Part shown: one piece after another, positions 27,527 to 36,227 of the stretch
Position numbering within the stretch: position 1 is the stretch's first letter
Layout of the letters: the number at the start of each line of letters is the position of its first letter
NCBI GenBank assembly: GCA_050954285.1
Contig: JBPBPL010000011.1
Location: 1-64,000, forward strand
Reading direction: 5' to 3'
DNA: 64,000 nt
From: Mucilaginibacter_A sp050954285
GTDB lineage: Bacteria; Bacteroidota; Bacteroidia; Sphingobacteriales; Sphingobacteriaceae
The notes under the pieces: generated by a model
The model's input: only the letters and a program-made list of their open reading frames with translations
What the model was told of the DNA's origin: nothing
The model's database searches: none
Program-made: the position numbers and the translations under genes

Positions 27527-27592
27527 CTGGTTGAACACATATTGTAAAAATGTAGGTATCTTGCACCTTTAATTAAAGTAAAATTCAGCAGG

Positions 27593-27631
27593 TAAAAACA
27601 GTATCTCAACAAACGTTAGATGCTTCTTTTA
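27593..27631. repeat. Inverted mixed pair of the dispersed 12-mer before parA
   Basis: TAAAAACAGTAT (27593-27604) faces ATGCTTCTTTTA (27620-27631), ending 40 bases before the parA start. It lies in a divergent spacer and not at a gene end. Confidence 0.85.
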
Positions 27632-27671
27632 GCGCACAAATTTGCTTTTTAAAATTATACAGAGGACTATA

Positions 27672-28484
27672 ATGAGTAAAATAATCGCGTTGGCTAACCA
27701 GAAAGGCGGTGTGGGGAAAACCACTTCCTCCATTAATCTGGCAGCAAGTTTAGCGGTGTTAGAATATAAAACCCTGCTGGTAGATGCAGATCCGCAGGCA
27801 AACGCAACATCGGGCATTGGTTTTGATCCGAGAACGATCAAAAATAGTATTTACGAGTGCATCATCAATGATATAGAACCGGCCGATGCCATCCAGAAAA
27901 CGGAAACGCCTAACCTGGATTTGCTGCCGGCGCATATTGATTTGGTAGGAGCGGAAATCGAGATGATCAATCTCACTAACCGGGAATATAAGATGAAAGC
28001 CGTGCTGGAAAAGATCAGAGATCAGTACGATTTTATCATCGTAGATTGCTCGCCTTCACTGGGTTTGATCACGATTAACGCTTTAACGGCTGCGGATTCG
28101 GTGATTATTCCGGTTCAATGCGAATATTTTGCGTTGGAAGGATTGGGCAAACTGCTCAACACTATCAAAATTGTGCAAAACCGCCTGAACCCGGAACTGG
28201 ACATTGAAGGTATTTTACTAACGATGTACGATGTGCGCCTGCGCTTATCCAACCAGGTGGTAGAAGAGGTGCGTACGCATTTTGAGAACCTGGTTTTCAA
28301 TACAATCATTCAGCGGAATACACGTTTAAGTGAGGCACCAAGTTTCGGCATGTCTGTAATTATGCACGATGCAACTTGCAAAGGTGCCATCAATTACCTT
28401 AACCTGGCCCGCGAAATTTTGCGGAACAACGGATTGGTAAAAAACGAAGACAATCAGCAAAAAGTAAGCATAAAAAACAGATGA
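27672..28484 (+). CDS. parA: Chromosome-partitioning ATPase ParA/Soj
   Basis: A 270-residue ATPase that binds DNA non-specifically in its ATP form and moves ParB-parS complexes during chromosome segregation. The deviant Walker A is KGGVGKTT (residues 11-18) with the signature Lys11, and IIVDCSPSLG is the switch II region. ATG 27672 follows an AGAGGA ribosome-binding site and starts exactly at the conserved MSKIIALANQKGG; an upstream TTG is rejected. parB overlaps its stop by four bases. Confidence 0.95.
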   Translation: MSKIIALANQKGGVGKTTSSINLAASLAVLEYKTLLVDADPQANATSGIGFDPRTIKNSIYECIINDIEPADAIQKTETPNLDLLPAHIDLVGAEIEMINLTNREYKMKAVLEKIRDQYDFIIVDCSPSLGLITINALTAADSVIIPVQCEYFALEGLGKLLNTIKIVQNRLNPELDIEGILLTMYDVRLRLSNQVVEEVRTHFENLVFNTIIQRNTRLSEAPSFGMSVIMHDATCKGAINYLNLAREILRNNGLVKNEDNQQKVSIKNR

Positions 28485-29398
28485 GTGCAGATAAAAGAAA
28501 TGCTTTAGGCCGGGGATTGGGCGCTTTGCTGAATGATTCTGTTCATGTTAATGCAATAACTAAAAAGTCTGATACTGCTGCCAAAGACCAGTCGGAAGCA
28601 GCCGAATTAAAGTCTGTAAATGCCATAAAAATTTCCGAGATTGAAGTAAACCCTTTTCAGCCGCGGACCGAATTTGATGAAGTTGCTTTGAAAGAACTGG
28701 CTGATTCTATATCAGTACAAGGTTTGATTCAGCCGGTTACCGTACGGAAAACGGGCAAAAATGCCTACCAGTTAATTTCTGGCGAAAGGCGTTTACGCGC
28801 ATCAAAATTAGCTGGCCTGACAGAGATTCCGGCTTATGTGCGTACGGCCAACGATCAGCAAATGCTGGAAATGGCTTTGATCGAAAACATCCAGCGGGAA
28901 AACCTGAATGCTATTGAGATGGCCCTGAGTTTTCAGCGGATGATTGACGAATGCAATCTGAAGCAGGAAGAACTGGGTGATCGAGTGAGTAAAAACCGAT
29001 CAACGGTTACCAATTATCTGCGTTTGCTGAAACTGCCTCCGGTGGTGCAATCTTCCATCCGCGACGGCGAAATTACCATGGGGCATGCCCGCGCTTTGAT
29101 TGCGGTGGAAGATGCAGCCAAGTTGTTGTATATCCACCATCAAATTATCGAAAAAGGTTTATCAGTACGGAAGGTGGAAGATATGGTGCGCGAACTACAA
29201 AAAACACTTGCTAAAAACAGCATCGCTAAAAAAGAGAGTTCGCCTTCGTTCCAGATGCAGAAAATACAAAACGATCTGACATCTAAATTCAACGCACCTG
29301 TGAAACTGAAAGTTGGGCAGAATGGAAAAGGCAGCATCGAAATTCCGTTTTTGTCTGAAGATGATTTGGGTCGGATTTTAGAAATGCTCGACTGGTAA
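28481..29398 (+). CDS. parB: ParB/Spo0J chromosome-partitioning protein
   Basis: A 305-residue CTP-dependent DNA clamp that loads at parS. It has the N-terminal GRGLGALL, the ParB/Srx core NPFQPRT and GERRLRA (CTP-binding box), and a helix-turn-helix (QEELGDRVSKNRSTVTNYLR) for parS recognition. The C-terminal dimer domain is present, so the protein looks complete. It overlaps parA (ATGA) and is followed without a gap by the DUF5683 gene, an operon order seen across Bacteroidetes. Confidence 0.95.
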   Translation: MSADKRNALGRGLGALLNDSVHVNAITKKSDTAAKDQSEAAELKSVNAIKISEIEVNPFQPRTEFDEVALKELADSISVQGLIQPVTVRKTGKNAYQLISGERRLRASKLAGLTEIPAYVRTANDQQMLEMALIENIQRENLNAIEMALSFQRMIDECNLKQEELGDRVSKNRSTVTNYLRLLKLPPVVQSSIRDGEITMGHARALIAVEDAAKLLYIHHQIIEKGLSVRKVEDMVRELQKTLAKNSIAKKESSPSFQMQKIQNDLTSKFNAPVKLKVGQNGKGSIEIPFLSEDDLGRILEMLDW

Positions 29399-30046
29399 AT
29401 GATGCGCAAATTGCTGATGCTTCTTTTACTGCTGTTTTTTTGTGTGGGATCCATTTTTGCACAAAGAAAACCTGTTAAAAAACAGCGCGATACGGTAAAC
29501 ACCAGAGGCGATACCACATCGGTGCTGGTTCCTTTTAAGCCGAGATCAGAGCAGCCGAACGATAAAATTTACCATCCGGATAGCACGCATAGTCCGCACA
29601 AAGCGATCATTAAATCACTTATTGTGCCCAGTTTAGGCCAAATTTATAACAAGCAATATTGGAAACTACCAATTATTTACGGTGGTTTTGCTGGTTTGGG
29701 TTATTCTTTTTATGTGGCGCAAACTAATTACAAAGCCTATTTAAAACAGGCAGTTGCGCTTGAGCATGGGCAATTAGGAGATACCAAAACATTTGGAACA
29801 GCAAGCCTGGCAACCATTGTGGTTTACAAAGATTTTTATCATCGCAACCGGGATTTAACTATTATCGGTACAGTAGTTTTTTGGGGAGTACAGGCCATTG
29901 ATGCTTATATCGCAGCTAAATTTCAGCATTCCTACACAATGGATAATAATTTAGGTTTCAAAATTTCTCCAACGATTATCAATCCTTCAACATTTGCTTA
30001 TGGTAGTTATACGCCTGGATTGAAACTGACCTGGAATATGCGATGA
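29399..30046 (+). CDS. DUF5683 membrane protein
   Basis: A 215-residue protein starting on the base after the parB stop. A signal peptide (MRKLLMLLLLLFFCVGSIFAQ, counted from the second Met) is followed by a linker and the DUF5683 core SLIVPSLGQIYNKQYWKLP with two or three hydrophobic segments. Function unknown. Its fixed place between parB and dapB in this phylum suggests co-expression more than shared function. A dispersed 12-mer (29417) encodes MLLL of the signal peptide. Confidence 0.85.
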   Translation: MMRKLLMLLLLLFFCVGSIFAQRKPVKKQRDTVNTRGDTTSVLVPFKPRSEQPNDKIYHPDSTHSPHKAIIKSLIVPSLGQIYNKQYWKLPIIYGGFAGLGYSFYVAQTNYKAYLKQAVALEHGQLGDTKTFGTASLATIVVYKDFYHRNRDLTIIGTVVFWGVQAIDAYIAAKFQHSYTMDNNLGFKISPTIINPSTFAYGSYTPGLKLTWNMR

Positions 30047-30151
30047 AATGTTAGGTTTCAAGTATGAGGTATCAGCTCAAACTTGGAGCAGAAATTTATT
30101 AATCACAATTCGCTGACAGCTGATATCTGACGGCACACACCTAATGCCTCA

Positions 30152-30904
30152 ATGAAAATAGCTCTACTTGGATACGGAAAAATGGGCAAAATGATCGAGC
30201 AGATCGCCCTCGAAAGAAAACACGAAATCGTATTGAAAATTACCAGGGAAAACCTGCACGACCTCAGCATTGAAAACCTGCAAAAAGCAGATGTAGCCAT
30301 CGAATTTAGCACGCCGCACACTGTTTTAAGCAACATCGGGCTATGTTTTGATGCCGGTATCCCGGTGGTAGTTGGTGCAACCGGCTGGTACGAACAATTG
30401 CAAAGGGTTAAAAACGTTTGTTTGACGAAGAATACTTCCCTTATTTACGCATCCAATTTTAGTGTCGGGGTGAATATTTTTTTTCATATCAATAAAATGC
30501 TGGCTCAAATCATGAATCGTTTTCCGGATTATGAGGTTCAGGTGGAAGAAATCCATCATACCCAAAAACTGGATGCACCCAGTGGAACTGCCATTACCAT
30601 TGCAGAAGGAATTATGGAAAATATGCCGGTAAAAGAAGCATGGGTTAATGTAGTTTCCGGTCAGGTTGATGATACTTCGCCTGTAGTAATTACACCAAAT
30701 CAGTTGCTCATCGAGTCGCACCGGATTGATAAAGTACCAGGCACGCACACGGTAATCTATGATTCGGAAGTGGATACAATCGAGTTTAAGCATACGGCGC
30801 ACAATCGTTCCGGTTTTGCATTAGGTGCTGTACTGGCCGCCGAGTGGATTCAGAATCGTAAAGGATTCTTTACAGCTGCAGATCTGTTTAATTTTAACGC
30901 TTAA
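30152..30904 (+). CDS. dapB: 4-hydroxy-tetrahydrodipicolinate reductase
   Basis: A 250-residue NAD(P)H enzyme of the diaminopimelate/lysine pathway that supplies peptidoglycan. The Rossmann start is LLGYGKMGK (residues 4-12), a shortened glycine loop as in other Bacteroidetes DapB. The catalytic segment EIHHTQKLDAPSGTA (about 132-146) carries the His-His pair and substrate Lys. It is slightly shorter than the E. coli enzyme. Part of the parAB-DUF5683-dapB-lepB run. Confidence 0.93.
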   Translation: MKIALLGYGKMGKMIEQIALERKHEIVLKITRENLHDLSIENLQKADVAIEFSTPHTVLSNIGLCFDAGIPVVVGATGWYEQLQRVKNVCLTKNTSLIYASNFSVGVNIFFHINKMLAQIMNRFPDYEVQVEEIHHTQKLDAPSGTAITIAEGIMENMPVKEAWVNVVSGQVDDTSPVVITPNQLLIESHRIDKVPGTHTVIYDSEVDTIEFKHTAHNRSGFALGAVLAAEWIQNRKGFFTAADLFNFNA

Positions 30905-30936
30905 AAACACTACTTTCACGCCTTCAACATAAAAAA

Positions 30937-32049
30937 ATGAGCTGGAAATTCTGGAATAAATCTGCTGCAGATACCAATAAAAAAAAGAAAAGTGCTACCC
31001 GCGAATGGTTTGATGCCATCATCTTCGCTGTTGTGGCCGCCACCCTGATTCGTGGTTTGTTTATCGAAGCTTTTACTATCCCAACGCCTTCTATGGAACG
31101 GTCGTTGCTGGTTGGCGATTTTTTATTTGTGAGCAAAGTAAACTATGGCGCACGCACGCCAATGACACCGGTTTCTTTCCCGTTTGCCCATCATACCATG
31201 CCCATTTTTGATGTAAAGTCTTACTGGGATGGCATCAAATTACCTTATTACCGTTTGCCGGGATTAAGCCATGTGAAAAAAGGCGATGTGGTGGTGTTTA
31301 ATTACCCGATGGATGCTGATTCTCCATTATACCGTCCGGTTGATAAGCGCGAAAATTATATCAAACGTTGCCAAGGCACACCGGGCGATACGTTAAAGCT
31401 AATTAACACACAGGTTTATATTAATGGAAAAGCTGCGGAAACACCGAAAGAAAGTCAGACTTCTTATTTAGTTCGTACCAATGGGCAAGAGCTAAATCCC
31501 GAAGTTTTGTATGATCTGCACATTGATCCTTCTCATGGACAAGTTAATGCAACTGATTTAGAGTGGATTATGCCGCGCGCCAGTGTGCCCACGTTAAAAA
31601 GCTACTCTAACATCACTTATATTGCGCCGTACATTCAGCCTGCCGGACAAGCAGATTTACAGGTTTTTCCGCATGATACCAAACTGAAATGGAACGTAGA
31701 TAATTATGGCCCGATCATCATTCCAAAAAAAGGCTGGACGGTTAAACTGGATTCGACCAACTTTTTGATTTATGAGCGCGCCATTAAATTATACGAAAAT
31801 AATAAGTTAGAGAAACGTGGAAATGATATCTACATCAACGGAACTAAAACCAACCAATATACTTTTAAGATGGATTATTACTGGATGATGGGCGATAACC
31901 GGCACAACTCGCTGGATAGCCGTTTCTGGGGTTTTGTGCCTGAAGACCATATTGTAGGCAAAGCTTTATTTGTGTGGATGAGCTGGGATGAGAATGCTTC
32001 TTTTATCCATAAAATTCGATGGGAGCGTTTATTTATGGGGATCAAGTAA
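30937..32049 (+). CDS. lepB: Signal peptidase I
   Basis: A 370-residue membrane protease that removes signal peptides from exported proteins. One N-terminal helix (about 25-45) precedes box B with nucleophile Ser52 (PTPSMERSLLVGD). General base Lys143 lies in YIKRCQGTPGD. Box E is MGDNRHNSLDSRFWG. An insert of about 100 residues between the Lys box and box E makes it longer than E. coli LepB. Last gene of the parAB operon, followed by a strong terminator. Confidence 0.95.
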   Translation: MSWKFWNKSAADTNKKKKSATREWFDAIIFAVVAATLIRGLFIEAFTIPTPSMERSLLVGDFLFVSKVNYGARTPMTPVSFPFAHHTMPIFDVKSYWDGIKLPYYRLPGLSHVKKGDVVVFNYPMDADSPLYRPVDKRENYIKRCQGTPGDTLKLINTQVYINGKAAETPKESQTSYLVRTNGQELNPEVLYDLHIDPSHGQVNATDLEWIMPRASVPTLKSYSNITYIAPYIQPAGQADLQVFPHDTKLKWNVDNYGPIIIPKKGWTVKLDSTNFLIYERAIKLYENNKLEKRGNDIYINGTKTNQYTFKMDYYWMMGDNRHNSLDSRFWGFVPEDHIVGKALFVWMSWDENASFIHKIRWERLFMGIK

Positions 32050-32067
32050 GAAAAGAATCTTGAATTT

Positions 32068-32104
32068 AAACAGCCAGTTTTTTAAAAAAGCTGGCTGTTT
32101 TGTT
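32068..32104 (+). terminator. Rho-independent terminator of lepB
   Basis: AAACAGCCAG pairs with CTGGCTGTTT around a T6A6 loop, followed by TGTT. Confidence 0.9.
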
Positions 32105-32112
32105 ATCGAACC

Positions 32113-32142
32113 ATACTGTTTTTACCTCTATAAAAACAGCAT
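32113..32142. terminator. Tight 12-mer inverted pair at convergent gene ends
   Basis: ATACTGTTTTTA (32113-32124) and TAAAAACAGCAT (32131-32142) are only 6 bases apart and form a near-perfect hairpin of ACAG-type copies. It touches the stop codon of the Ldh-family gene, so it can end that transcript; lepB already has its own terminator. Confidence 0.8.
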
Positions 32143-33218
32143 CAACTTAAAGTTGCAACTCCCAGCTTCTTTGCCAGTTCATTCAAATCTTTAGCAACCG
32201 CATCTACCAATGGGATACCATTAACTTTACGATCCAGTTCAGCTTCCAGTTCAGGTTCGCCGGGAATAATTACTTTTTGATCCGGATGAATAGGATTGGC
32301 TGATTTAAAACGTTCAATCCAGTTGTCCAAATGATGTTTGAATTCATCCACTGGCCGAAAACCATCCACGCGCATCGCACCTAAAAAATGGCCAATACCA
32401 GTACCAACCGGGTTTGGTGCAGGATCCAGATAAGCCACAAAAGGCGGAACCCAAGGCCCGTAATTAGCACCGGAAAGTACCGCAGAAAGAATATCAACCG
32501 TAGCACTCAGACCAAAACCTTTATGGCTGCCATGCTCCCGATCGCTACCTAAAGGAAGCAAAGAACCGCCGGATTTTAAAGCGTGAGGATCAGTTGTAAA
32601 CTCGCCGTTCTTATCCTGAATCCAACCTTCCGGAACTTGCTTTCCGGCCCGTTGTGCAATTTCCAGTTTGCCATTTGCCGCTGCAGAAGTAGCCATATCC
32701 ACAATTAGCGGTGGGTATTTTCCAGCGGGAAAAGCATAGCACATTGGGTTAGTTCCCAGCATGCGTTCGTTGGAAAAAGTTGGCGCAACCAGAGGGCTTG
32801 CATTAGTCATGGCAAAACCAATCATGTCTTTTTCAACCGCCATCAACGCATGATAACCGGCAATACCAAAATGATTGGAATTGCGCACGGAAACCCAGCC
32901 AGAACCATATTTTTCGGCTTTTGCTATGGCAATTTGCATGGCAAAAGGAGCAACCACTAAACCCAAACCGGCATCGCCATCCACTGTTGCGGTAGTTGGC
33001 GTTTCGTGTACGATTTGAACGTTTGGTGTTGGGTTGATACGTTTTTTCTCCCACAAACGCACATAACCGCTTAAACGTGCTACACCGTGAGAATCAATCC
33101 CTCGCAGATCTGATTTTAATAAAACATCAGCAGCCAAAGTTGCATGTTGCTGGCTGCAACCCATTTTTTGGAAGATGTTTTCAGTAAAGGTTCGGAGTTT
33201 TAGTGTTTCATAAAGCAT
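32142..33218 (-). CDS. Ldh-family malate/L-lactate/ureidoglycolate-type dehydrogenase
   Basis: A 358-residue NAD(P)-dependent oxidoreductase of the malate/L-sulfolactate dehydrogenase fold, not the classical Rossmann type. Recognisable are LRGIDSHGVARL (catalytic His about residue 40), VRNSNHFGIAGYH (about 108-120), TNPMCYAFP and GSHKGFGLS. Substrate could be malate, lactate, ureidoglycolate or a related 2-hydroxyacid; the sequence does not decide. A single gene on the minus strand. Confidence 0.88.
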   Translation of the reverse strand: MLYETLKLRTFTENIFQKMGCSQQHATLAADVLLKSDLRGIDSHGVARLSGYVRLWEKKRINPTPNVQIVHETPTTATVDGDAGLGLVVAPFAMQIAIAKAEKYGSGWVSVRNSNHFGIAGYHALMAVEKDMIGFAMTNASPLVAPTFSNERMLGTNPMCYAFPAGKYPPLIVDMATSAAANGKLEIAQRAGKQVPEGWIQDKNGEFTTDPHALKSGGSLLPLGSDREHGSHKGFGLSATVDILSAVLSGANYGPWVPPFVAYLDPAPNPVGTGIGHFLGAMRVDGFRPVDEFKHHLDNWIERFKSANPIHPDQKVIIPGEPELEAELDRKVNGIPLVDAVAKDLNELAKKLGVATLS

Positions 33219-33271
33219 ACAGAAATTGATTGCACTTGGAGCATATTAGGATTAAATAAAGCATATTCAAA

Positions 33272-34558
33272 TTACTCAAATAAAATTTTGCGGATTCGAG
33301 TTGCATCGGTTACATAAATATTTCCGGTGGCGTCGGTAGCAATGCCAACTACTGATGAAAAAGCAGCCTTGTTACTTACGCCGTCTAGAGAATCCTGATT
33401 TCCACTTCCCGCAAAAGCAGTAAGTACTCCGGCAGACGTTACTTTTTTTATCACAAAATTTCCAAAGTCGGCTATATATATGTTTCCATTAGTGTCTGTT
33501 GCTATCCCCCAAGGAGAATTATATCGAGATGATATGCCTGTTCCAGTAATAAATCCTGTGACACTGTTTGAAAAGACGCTGACATTACCCGAAGAACTGA
33601 TTTTGTAAATTGTGTTTTCATTTTGGCTTGTTACAAATAGATTTCCAACCTTATCTATTGCAATACCAACTGGGTTAAAGGAGCTTGAGCTAGAACGTGC
33701 AAATATGGATATTTTCCCTGCAGAAGTTATTTTGAAAATCAAACTATTAGCCTGATCAGTTAAAAAAAGATTGTCATTTGCGTCCACAGCTATTCCAGGG
33801 AACGTGCTATAGTTAAGCTGATAACCTGTCACAGGATCAGTCAGCTGTGGTATTGTGCCTCCGGTAATGGTTGATACAGTACCTGAAGACGTAATTTTTC
33901 TAACTCTTGGTACATCGAGTTCCGTCACAAAAAGATTTCCGTTTGCGTCTATAGTAATACCAGTAGGTGAGCTGAAACTGGCAGCGGTGCCAATGCCGTC
34001 GGCAGAACCGGCAGTTCCGCTACCTGCTAATGTGCTGACTATACCTGCTGAGGTTATTTTTCTAATGAGATGATTATGGGTATCGGCAACGTAAATATTT
34101 CCTGCCGCATCTGTAGCTAAACCTTGTGAGTGAGAGAAGGTTGCGTTACTGCCAGTACCATTTACCGATCCGATATTAGTATTCCCTGCAACAGTTACAA
34201 CCACTTCTGTTGGTTGATAAGTAAAAACTGGCCCCGTAGCTGTCTTTCCACCAACGCTTACCGTAATATTTCCAGTGCCTGCACCGAGTGGTACAACAGT
34301 GGTCAGGCTTGTTGTAGTTGCACTAACAACAGTTGCCTGATTAGAGTTGAAAAATATGTTATTGTTGGCTAGGGTTGTGCTAAACCCCGTTCCCGTGATA
34401 ATTATCTGGTCATTATAGCTGCCCTGACTGCTACTTAAAGTACTGATTGTTGGCGAAGTGCTAACTGTAGGAGATGTTGTTTCTTTTTTGGAACAGGAAA
34501 AGAGTAATAGTGTGAATAATAAGGCCTGTAAATAAGGTTTACTTTTTGTGTTCATCAT
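33272..34558 (-). CDS. Lipoprotein with IPT/TIG domain and NHL repeats
   Basis: A 428-residue lipoprotein with lipobox FSC (Cys22). An IPT/TIG immunoglobulin-like domain (about 35-118) has the typical ITGTGFS and VSVGGKTATGPVFTY. Then come about six NHL blades, each with the pattern GIA-D-x-x-GN-IYVAD and IRKITSAG, which close a beta-propeller. Such proteins sit on the cell surface and bind proteins or glycans; no catalytic site is visible. A good phylum-type promoter precedes it (34579-34608). Confidence 0.85.
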   Translation of the reverse strand: MMNTKSKPYLQALLFTLLLFSCSKKETTSPTVSTSPTISTLSSSQGSYNDQIIITGTGFSTTLANNNIFFNSNQATVVSATTTSLTTVVPLGAGTGNITVSVGGKTATGPVFTYQPTEVVVTVAGNTNIGSVNGTGSNATFSHSQGLATDAAGNIYVADTHNHLIRKITSAGIVSTLAGSGTAGSADGIGTAASFSSPTGITIDANGNLFVTELDVPRVRKITSSGTVSTITGGTIPQLTDPVTGYQLNYSTFPGIAVDANDNLFLTDQANSLIFKITSAGKISIFARSSSSSFNPVGIAIDKVGNLFVTSQNENTIYKISSSGNVSVFSNSVTGFITGTGISSRYNSPWGIATDTNGNIYIADFGNFVIKKVTSAGVLTAFAGSGNQDSLDGVSNKAAFSSVVGIATDATGNIYVTDATRIRKILFE

Positions 34559-34578
34559 AATAAGGTTAGTTAGGTAAA

Positions 34579-34608
34579 TAAATATAGCAACATTTGTAAT
34601 AATTGCAA
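34579..34608 (-). promoter_or_regulatory. Bacteroidetes-type promoter of the NHL lipoprotein gene
   Basis: On the minus strand TTG, 19 bases, then TATATTTA. This fits the phylum consensus (-33 TTTG, -7 TAnnTTTG) with one mismatch in the -7 box, and lies 21 bases before the start codon. Confidence 0.6.
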
Positions 34609-34628
34609 CATCGTCTATTACACTAAAA

Positions 34629-36224
34629 CTACTCCGTTAAAATCGTAAACTTAAAATCCATTGGTTTAAAATATTGCACTAATTGATCGATCAACCCAGG
34701 CCCTTGTTTCACATAAAACAAACCGAAATTCTCATTGCGTTCCTGCAAACTTCCACCAGGAAAAAGCTCAGCTTTCACCTGATCAATCTGGTTTAACCGC
34801 GTTTCGTAATTACGTTTTTCAGCTTTGATCAACTTTTTTTCCAGGTTAAAAACAGCATGTTCCAATCGCTTTTGAATGGCTTCCGTAGATGGGCCAAGCG
34901 TTGGATCTATTTTTATATTCTGCAGTTTTATACGGTTAAAAACAGCATCCAGTTCCTGCCAGTATTGATTTAATTGTAATTGATTTTGACTGTTGGCTTT
35001 TATCCAACCATTCTTCAAAACATCCGCAGGTTTAAAAAAATCTGATAAAGTAAAACCCATACTTGCAACTTTTTCTGCTGATCTTTTGGATACAAGTAAA
35101 CCGGAATTGCGTAAAATCAAAATTGGAAAATCAACCTGATAAAAATCAAAGTTGGATTTTAGTTCCATCCAATATACCACTTCCGCACCACCACCAATAT
35201 AGGCAATGTTTGGTAAAATCACCTCCTGGTAAAGCGGCCGCATAACCACATTTGGGCTAAATCTTTCCGGGAAATTTGCAATTTCAACGATTAATTCTTC
35301 TTCCGAAAAAGAAATTTCCGTATCCAGAACATGGTATCGGTTTGCTTCAAAAACAATACGTTCACGTACTTCTTTTAGCAGGTAAAAAAAGTTGATCTCT
35401 CTGGGGTTAACTTGGATATGAACACCAATTTCTTCTAACTTTTCATTCGTTGCAGAAATATTTTTAAAGCTGTTCTGCTTAATAATATCGGCCTCAATAA
35501 TCGGTGTGAATTCTTTTTTAAGGCGAGAATCATCAGCATCAATAATTACCAAACCAAATCTGCCAAACAAAGCATTCACCAGAAAGCGAGTTGCATCGGC
35601 CAGTTTTTCAAATTTGGTGTAAGCATGTTCAACTATTTTAGCCAATTCTTCGGCATATTCAGAAATTCCTAAAATGCCTTTGTATTGATTTAAAGCCTGA
35701 CGGATTCCTTTGGTTAAAACACGGCCGGTTGCGCCAGAAACTTCTTCATTCCAAGCTATTTTTTTGCCACCAATTTGCGTATGATTGATTTCCGCAAAAT
35801 CATGATCTTCGGAAGCCATCCAATAAACGGGAACGAAATTTTTATCAGGGAATTTAGCTTTTAGGTCTCTTGCAAGATTAATTGCGGTAACAATCTTGAA
35901 AATAAAGTAGAGCGGACCCGTAAAAATATTGAGCTGATGACCGGTAGTAACGGTGAAAGTATTTTCCTGATTAAGTAATTCGATATTGGTTTGGCTGAGA
36001 TTGGAAACCGATTCTATAGGTAAATTTGAATATTGCTCTTTCAGAACTTTAGTTAGAATGCTTCTTTTACCGATGCTTTTTTTATGTTGAAGCAATTGTT
36101 TAAAACCTTCCAGATCCGGCCGAAAACCATAAAATGGTTTTAAAACATCATCATTTTCAATGTATTTAATAACCGTTGTCGAGAAACTTCCGGTTAACGC
36201 ATAATCAGTATAAGTTGCATCCAT
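34629..36224 (-). CDS. bshC: Bacillithiol biosynthesis cysteine-adding enzyme BshC
   Basis: A 531-residue enzyme that adds cysteine to glucosaminyl-malate, the last step of bacillithiol synthesis. The HIGH-like region TTGHQLNIFTGPLYFIFK and the VYWMASEDHDFAEI segment are strong family markers, and the C-terminal coiled coil (about 430-500) is present. Length is usual. It starts 3 bases after rimO and is third in an ftsY-rimO-bshC operon. Other bsh genes are not in the window. It carries three full copies of the dispersed 12-mer, at 34847, 34937 and 36058. Confidence 0.93.
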   Translation of the reverse strand: MDATYTDYALTGSFSTTVIKYIENDDVLKPFYGFRPDLEGFKQLLQHKKSIGKRSILTKVLKEQYSNLPIESVSNLSQTNIELLNQENTFTVTTGHQLNIFTGPLYFIFKIVTAINLARDLKAKFPDKNFVPVYWMASEDHDFAEINHTQIGGKKIAWNEEVSGATGRVLTKGIRQALNQYKGILGISEYAEELAKIVEHAYTKFEKLADATRFLVNALFGRFGLVIIDADDSRLKKEFTPIIEADIIKQNSFKNISATNEKLEEIGVHIQVNPREINFFYLLKEVRERIVFEANRYHVLDTEISFSEEELIVEIANFPERFSPNVVMRPLYQEVILPNIAYIGGGAEVVYWMELKSNFDFYQVDFPILILRNSGLLVSKRSAEKVASMGFTLSDFFKPADVLKNGWIKANSQNQLQLNQYWQELDAVFNRIKLQNIKIDPTLGPSTEAIQKRLEHAVFNLEKKLIKAEKRNYETRLNQIDQVKAELFPGGSLQERNENFGLFYVKQGPGLIDQLVQYFKPMDFKFTILTE

Positions 36225-36227
36225 TTT

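Noticed and set aside
27481..27600. A replication origin beside parAB or dnaN
   Set aside because: No cluster of DnaA boxes (TTATNCACA) is visible, dnaA is absent, and dnaN is not near dnaA in many Bacteroidetes.
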